This document shows positions 61,556 through 64,000 of a stretch of 64,000 bases of DNA, piece after piece. Both the position numbers and the translations under genes were made by a program. Origin of the DNA: Pedobacter ginsengisoli (GTDB lineage: Bacteria; Bacteroidota; Bacteroidia; Sphingobacteriales; Sphingobacteriaceae); assembly GCF_002736205.1 (NCBI RefSeq), contig NZ_CP024091.1, positions 3,593,555 through 3,657,554 on the forward strand. Reading direction: 5' to 3'. Each line of letters starts with the position of its first letter. Position 1 is the first letter of the stretch. The notes below the pieces were generated by a model, which saw only the letters and a list, made by a program, of their open reading frames with translations, searched no databases and was not told where the DNA came from.

Positions 61556-62326
61556 ATGAAAAAATTAATCGTAGCATTATTCTTACTTACAACATCCATG
61601 ATTGGGTTTGCGCAGGATTTTCCGGCAAAACCAAACAAGCTGGTAAATGATTATACCGGAACTCTTTCATCGGCACAATTACAGCAACTGGAACAAAAAC
61701 TGGTAGCTTTTGACGATTCAAGCTCTACGCAAATTGCAATTGCAGTATTGAAATCGGTAGGCGACTATGATATTAACGAGTATGCGCTTGAACTTGGCCG
61801 AAAATGGGGTGTGGGTAGTTCTGGCAAAAACAACGGGATAATGATTGTGGTAGCTCTTGGCGACAGGAAGATCTCTATCCAGACAGGATATGGTTTGGAG
61901 GGTGTTTTACCTGACATTTATGCCAAGCGTATTATTGAAAATGAAATTAAACCAAATTTTAAAGCCGGTAATTATTATCAGGGACTTGAGGCAGGAACCG
62001 ATGCGATTATAAAATACACGAAAGGCGAATACAAGAACGAAAATCCGAAAAAGAAAGGCGATGCCGGTGGAGGTGGCAGTATGCTTGCAATCATCATTAT
62101 CATTGTTGTCATTATCGTTATTCTTCGAAGAGGTGGTGGTAGTGGTGGCGGTGGCCAGGTTATAAGTGGCCGTGGGGCTGCTGACGCTCTTTTCTGGAGT
62201 ATGTTGTTAGGCGGTGGCAGAAGCTCTGGCGGTGGCGGCTGGGGTGGAGGCAGCGGCGGAGGCGGTGGCTTCGGAGGTTTTGGAGGTGGTAGTTTTGGAG
62301 GCGGTGGTAGTAGTGGTAGCTGGTAA
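61556..62326 (+). CDS. Secreted or membrane-anchored TPM domain protein (YgcG-like) with glycine-rich tail
   Basis: The 256-residue protein has a signal peptide (to about 20, MIGFAQ), a TPM domain (35-155: LVNDYTGTLSSAQLQQLEQK, GVGSSGKNNGIMIVVALGDRKISIQTGYGLEG), a membrane helix (MLAIIIIIVVIIVIL, about 177-191) and a glycine/serine-rich C-terminus (for example GGGGWGGGSGGG). This is the standard layout of YgcG-type proteins that travel with LemA. The helix probably anchors it in the inner membrane with the TPM domain outside. Confidence 0.93.
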   Translation: MKKLIVALFLLTTSMIGFAQDFPAKPNKLVNDYTGTLSSAQLQQLEQKLVAFDDSSSTQIAIAVLKSVGDYDINEYALELGRKWGVGSSGKNNGIMIVVALGDRKISIQTGYGLEGVLPDIYAKRIIENEIKPNFKAGNYYQGLEAGTDAIIKYTKGEYKNENPKKKGDAGGGGSMLAIIIIIVVIIVILRRGGGSGGGGQVISGRGAADALFWSMLLGGGRSSGGGGWGGGSGGGGGFGGFGGGSFGGGGSSGSW

Positions 62327-62331
62327 ATAAT

Positions 62332-62730
62332 ATGTTAAGAAGAGACTTAATTACAGCAGAAATTCAAAAACTTGCCCAGGTTTTAGCCCGAATTATGGGC
62401 TTAAAATTAGAAGGAAAGCTTGCTGAGGCAGATGATTTACTTATAGAATCGTTGGTTAATAATTTTGGAATTACCCCTCAAGAGTTATTTTCCGTTAATT
62501 CATCCGAATTTCAAGTGCTGTTAACTGAAAAGGAATTCCCTGCTGAAAAACTGGAAATGCTAAGCCAGTTTCTTTACTCTCAGTTTGATCCTTCGGCTAT
62601 TAATCCGAGGAATGATTCATTTGCCGAGAAGCTATATTTAATATACCACTTACTGGAAACAAAACATCGCATCATAAACATCACTAATCTGGACCGACAA
62701 AAAATGGTCAATCGATATCTTAACAGCTAA
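62332..62730 (+). CDS. DUF6483-like all-helical protein
   Basis: The 132-residue protein is predicted to be all alpha-helical (LRRDLITAEIQKLAQVLARIMGLKLEGKLAEADDLL at the start, shown here only as RRDLITAEIQKLAQVLARIM). The opening resembles the DUF6483 family as I remember it; function is unknown. It starts 5 bases after the YgcG-like gene and ends 1 base before the NUDIX gene, so it belongs to the same transcript. Confidence 0.75.
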   Translation: MLRRDLITAEIQKLAQVLARIMGLKLEGKLAEADDLLIESLVNNFGITPQELFSVNSSEFQVLLTEKEFPAEKLEMLSQFLYSQFDPSAINPRNDSFAEKLYLIYHLLETKHRIINITNLDRQKMVNRYLNS

Positions 62731-62731
62731 T

Positions 62732-63283
62732 ATGGAAATAAAAAAATGGCAAAAACTTTCATCCAGATATCTGGTGAGGGAAAAGTGGGCTACGTTACGT
62801 GTGGATACTTGTGATTTACAGAATGGAGTTATAAAAGACGACTATTATGTACTTGAATATCCAAATTGGGTTAATGCTATTGCAGTAACTGAAGACAATA
62901 AAATAATTCTGGTTCGCCAATATCGCCATGGGGCTGATATTATCTCTTTAGAGATTCCTGGCGGTGTTATTGATGGTGATGAATTACCTGAAACGGCCAT
63001 TAAAAGAGAACTACTAGAGGAAACAGGTTATTCTTTTAAAAGTTCAGAGCTGATAGCTACGTTATACCCTAATCCGGCAACATCTACAAATGTTACTTAC
63101 ACCTATTTATTAAAAGGAGGCGTTAAAACTCATGATCAGCATTTAGATGAACATGAAATTCTTAGTGTAGAAGAATATACTATAGAAGAGGCTAAACAAA
63201 TCCTGAAAGACAATAAGATTGAACAGGCCCTACATTCGGCAGCTTTATTTTATGGCTTAATGAAGCTTGATGCTATAAAGTAA
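62732..63283 (+). CDS. NUDIX hydrolase (ADP-ribose pyrophosphatase-like)
   Basis: The 183-residue enzyme carries a complete NUDIX box: GGVIDGDELPETAIKRELLEETGY near residue 75-98, with the metal-binding RELLEET. The preceding VRQYRHGADIISLEIPGG and following LIATLYPNPATSTNVTYTYLL match ADP-ribose/ADP-sugar hydrolases, which have a Pro about 16 residues after the box. It likely splits a nucleoside diphosphate-linked metabolite. It is the last gene of the lemA run and is followed by a strong terminator. Confidence 0.93.
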   Translation: MEIKKWQKLSSRYLVREKWATLRVDTCDLQNGVIKDDYYVLEYPNWVNAIAVTEDNKIILVRQYRHGADIISLEIPGGVIDGDELPETAIKRELLEETGYSFKSSELIATLYPNPATSTNVTYTYLLKGGVKTHDQHLDEHEILSVEEYTIEEAKQILKDNKIEQALHSAALFYGLMKLDAIK

Positions 63284-63295
63284 ATTCTGCAATAT

Positions 63296-63328
63296 AAAAA
63301 AGGTTGCACATATGATGCAACCTTTTTT
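63296..63328. terminator. Bidirectional terminator between the NUDIX gene and dnaA
   Basis: Arms aaaaaaggttgca (63296-63308) and tgcaacctttttt (63316-63328) pair perfectly around a 7-base loop; both directions end in T runs. Confidence 0.88.
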
Positions 63329-63356
63329 TATGCCTTAATAACTGAGCTTTAATGTT

Positions 63357-64000
63357 TTAGCTCATTTTTAGTTTCTTCTGTATGTCGTGTACGTACCCCT
63401 TAAATTTCTTATCTGTATCAATTAAATCTTCAACAGTCTGGCATGCATAAATTACTGTTGAATGGTCTCTTCCTCCAAAGAAAGCTCCAATAGTTTTTAA
63501 TGATGACTTGGTATGACTCTTGGAAAGGTACATAGAAATCTGTCTGGCCTGAACAATTTCACGTTTCCGTGTTTGTGATTTAACCATATCCACAGGAACT
63601 TCAAAATATTCACATACCAATTTCTGAATGTATTCCATAGAGATCTCTTTGGAAGTATTTTTAATAAAGTTCTTCAACATCTGCTTAGCTAATGCCAAAT
63701 CGATGTCTTTTTTATTCAATGTTGATTGTGCTAACAGGGAAACCATTGCACCTTCTAGTTCCCTTACGTTGTTATCAATATTGTGGGCTACGTATTCCAC
63801 TACTTCAGATGGCAGTTCAATCCCATCTGCATACATTTTCTTTTTAAGAATTGCTATTCTTGTTTCAAAATCAGGAATCTGCAAGTCTGCAGAAAGCCCC
63901 CATTTAAAACGGCTTAACAATCTTTCTTCTAGTCCTGCTAGGTCTTTAGGCGCTTTATCTGAAGACAAGATAACCTGTTTACCTGATTGGTGAAGATGAT
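63357..64000 (-). CDS. dnaA: Chromosomal replication initiator DnaA, C-terminal part (cut by window edge)
   Basis: About 214 residues of the C-terminus are present; the frame is open at the right edge, beginning inside the AAA+ domain (HQSGKQVILSSDKAPKDL). Visible parts are the arginine-finger region EERLLSRFKWGLSADLQIPD, the sensor-2 segment NNVRELEGAMVSL and domain IV with the DNA-binding signature FFGGRDHSTVIYA. DnaA binds the replication origin and opens it. The N-terminus lies outside the window. No DnaA-box cluster was seen in the 73 bases downstream of the stop. Confidence 0.96.
   Translation of the reverse strand, partial: HLHQSGKQVILSSDKAPKDLAGLEERLLSRFKWGLSADLQIPDFETRIAILKKKMYADGIELPSEVVEYVAHNIDNNVRELEGAMVSLLAQSTLNKKDIDLALAKQMLKNFIKNTSKEISMEYIQKLVCEYFEVPVDMVKSQTRKREIVQARQISMYLSKSHTKSSLKTIGAFFGGRDHSTVIYACQTVEDLIDTDKKFKGYVHDIQKKLKMS

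Noticed and set aside
63284..63356. Replication origin or DnaA-box cluster downstream of dnaA
   Set aside because: Only 73 bases are available, they hold a terminator, and no TTATNCACA-type cluster was seen.

Overview
The window is a mostly housekeeping stretch of a Bacteroidota chromosome, most likely from the family Sphingobacteriaceae (Pedobacter or a close relative). Four things suggest this: A+T-rich coding sequence with few Shine-Dalgarno sites; promoters of the Bacteroidota form TTTG-19-TAnnTTTG in front of the rRNA operons; a TonB-receptor N-terminus, GH43/GH29 glycosidases, an SDR-type threonine dehydrogenase and the ftsX-DUF3098-uppP-truB-ribF gene order; and the look of the rRNAs. 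The placement rests on reading alone, with no database search.

Layout. 1-477: N-terminus of a TonB-dependent receptor-like protein, cut by the window edge. 583-7895: LLM-class flavin oxidoreductase, then a small glycan module (GH43, FadR-type GntR regulator, GH29 fucosidase), a thioredoxin-like protein and a quinone-oxidoreductase-like enzyme. 8135-12582: soluble hybrid histidine kinase, SDR threonine dehydrogenase directly behind a group-2-like sigma-70 factor, and a divergent Lrp/AsnC regulator. 12630-16754: leuS and a CLC transporter with motifs of the fluoride branch. 17016-21459: a tight + strand operon ftsX-DUF3098-uppP-truB-yitT-ribF. 21518-25868: unknown secreted protein, KefB-like antiporter, DUF2157 protein, LysE exporter. 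25883-31837: uvrA, an ECF sigma factor with a small downstream gene, nth, recA. 31906-40860: small membrane protein, tsaD, a giant TamB-like protein, ribBA, an LptF/G permease and a START-like protein. 40986-42820: tRNA-Met followed by an apparently intact IS1182-family element. 43065-45446: O6-alkylguanine-DNA methyltransferase and a subtilisin-like protease.

45623-57623 holds two complete rRNA operons in tandem on the minus strand (16S-tRNA-Ile-tRNA-Ala-23S-5S). They are near-identical repeats of about 5.7 kb including promoters, and a third, slightly divergent 5S gene lies between them. The 16S copies differ by one base in a homopolymer. The rightmost part (57777-64000) has a CoA-binding protein, a DinB-like protein, an FAD dehydrogenase, a lemA-TPM-TPM-DUF6483-NUDIX gene run, and the 3' end of dnaA, which suggests the rRNA operons may lie near the replication origin.

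No CRISPR array, prophage, defence island or biosynthetic cluster was seen. The most unusual points are the tandem rRNA duplication with its extra 5S and 16S indel; a TamB-like gene whose membrane anchor is encoded upstream of any ATG/GTG/TTG; the atypical sigma factor fused tail-to-head (TAA|ATG) to threonine dehydrogenase; paired operator-like repeats before the fucosidase; and an IS element flanked by look-alike hairpins.
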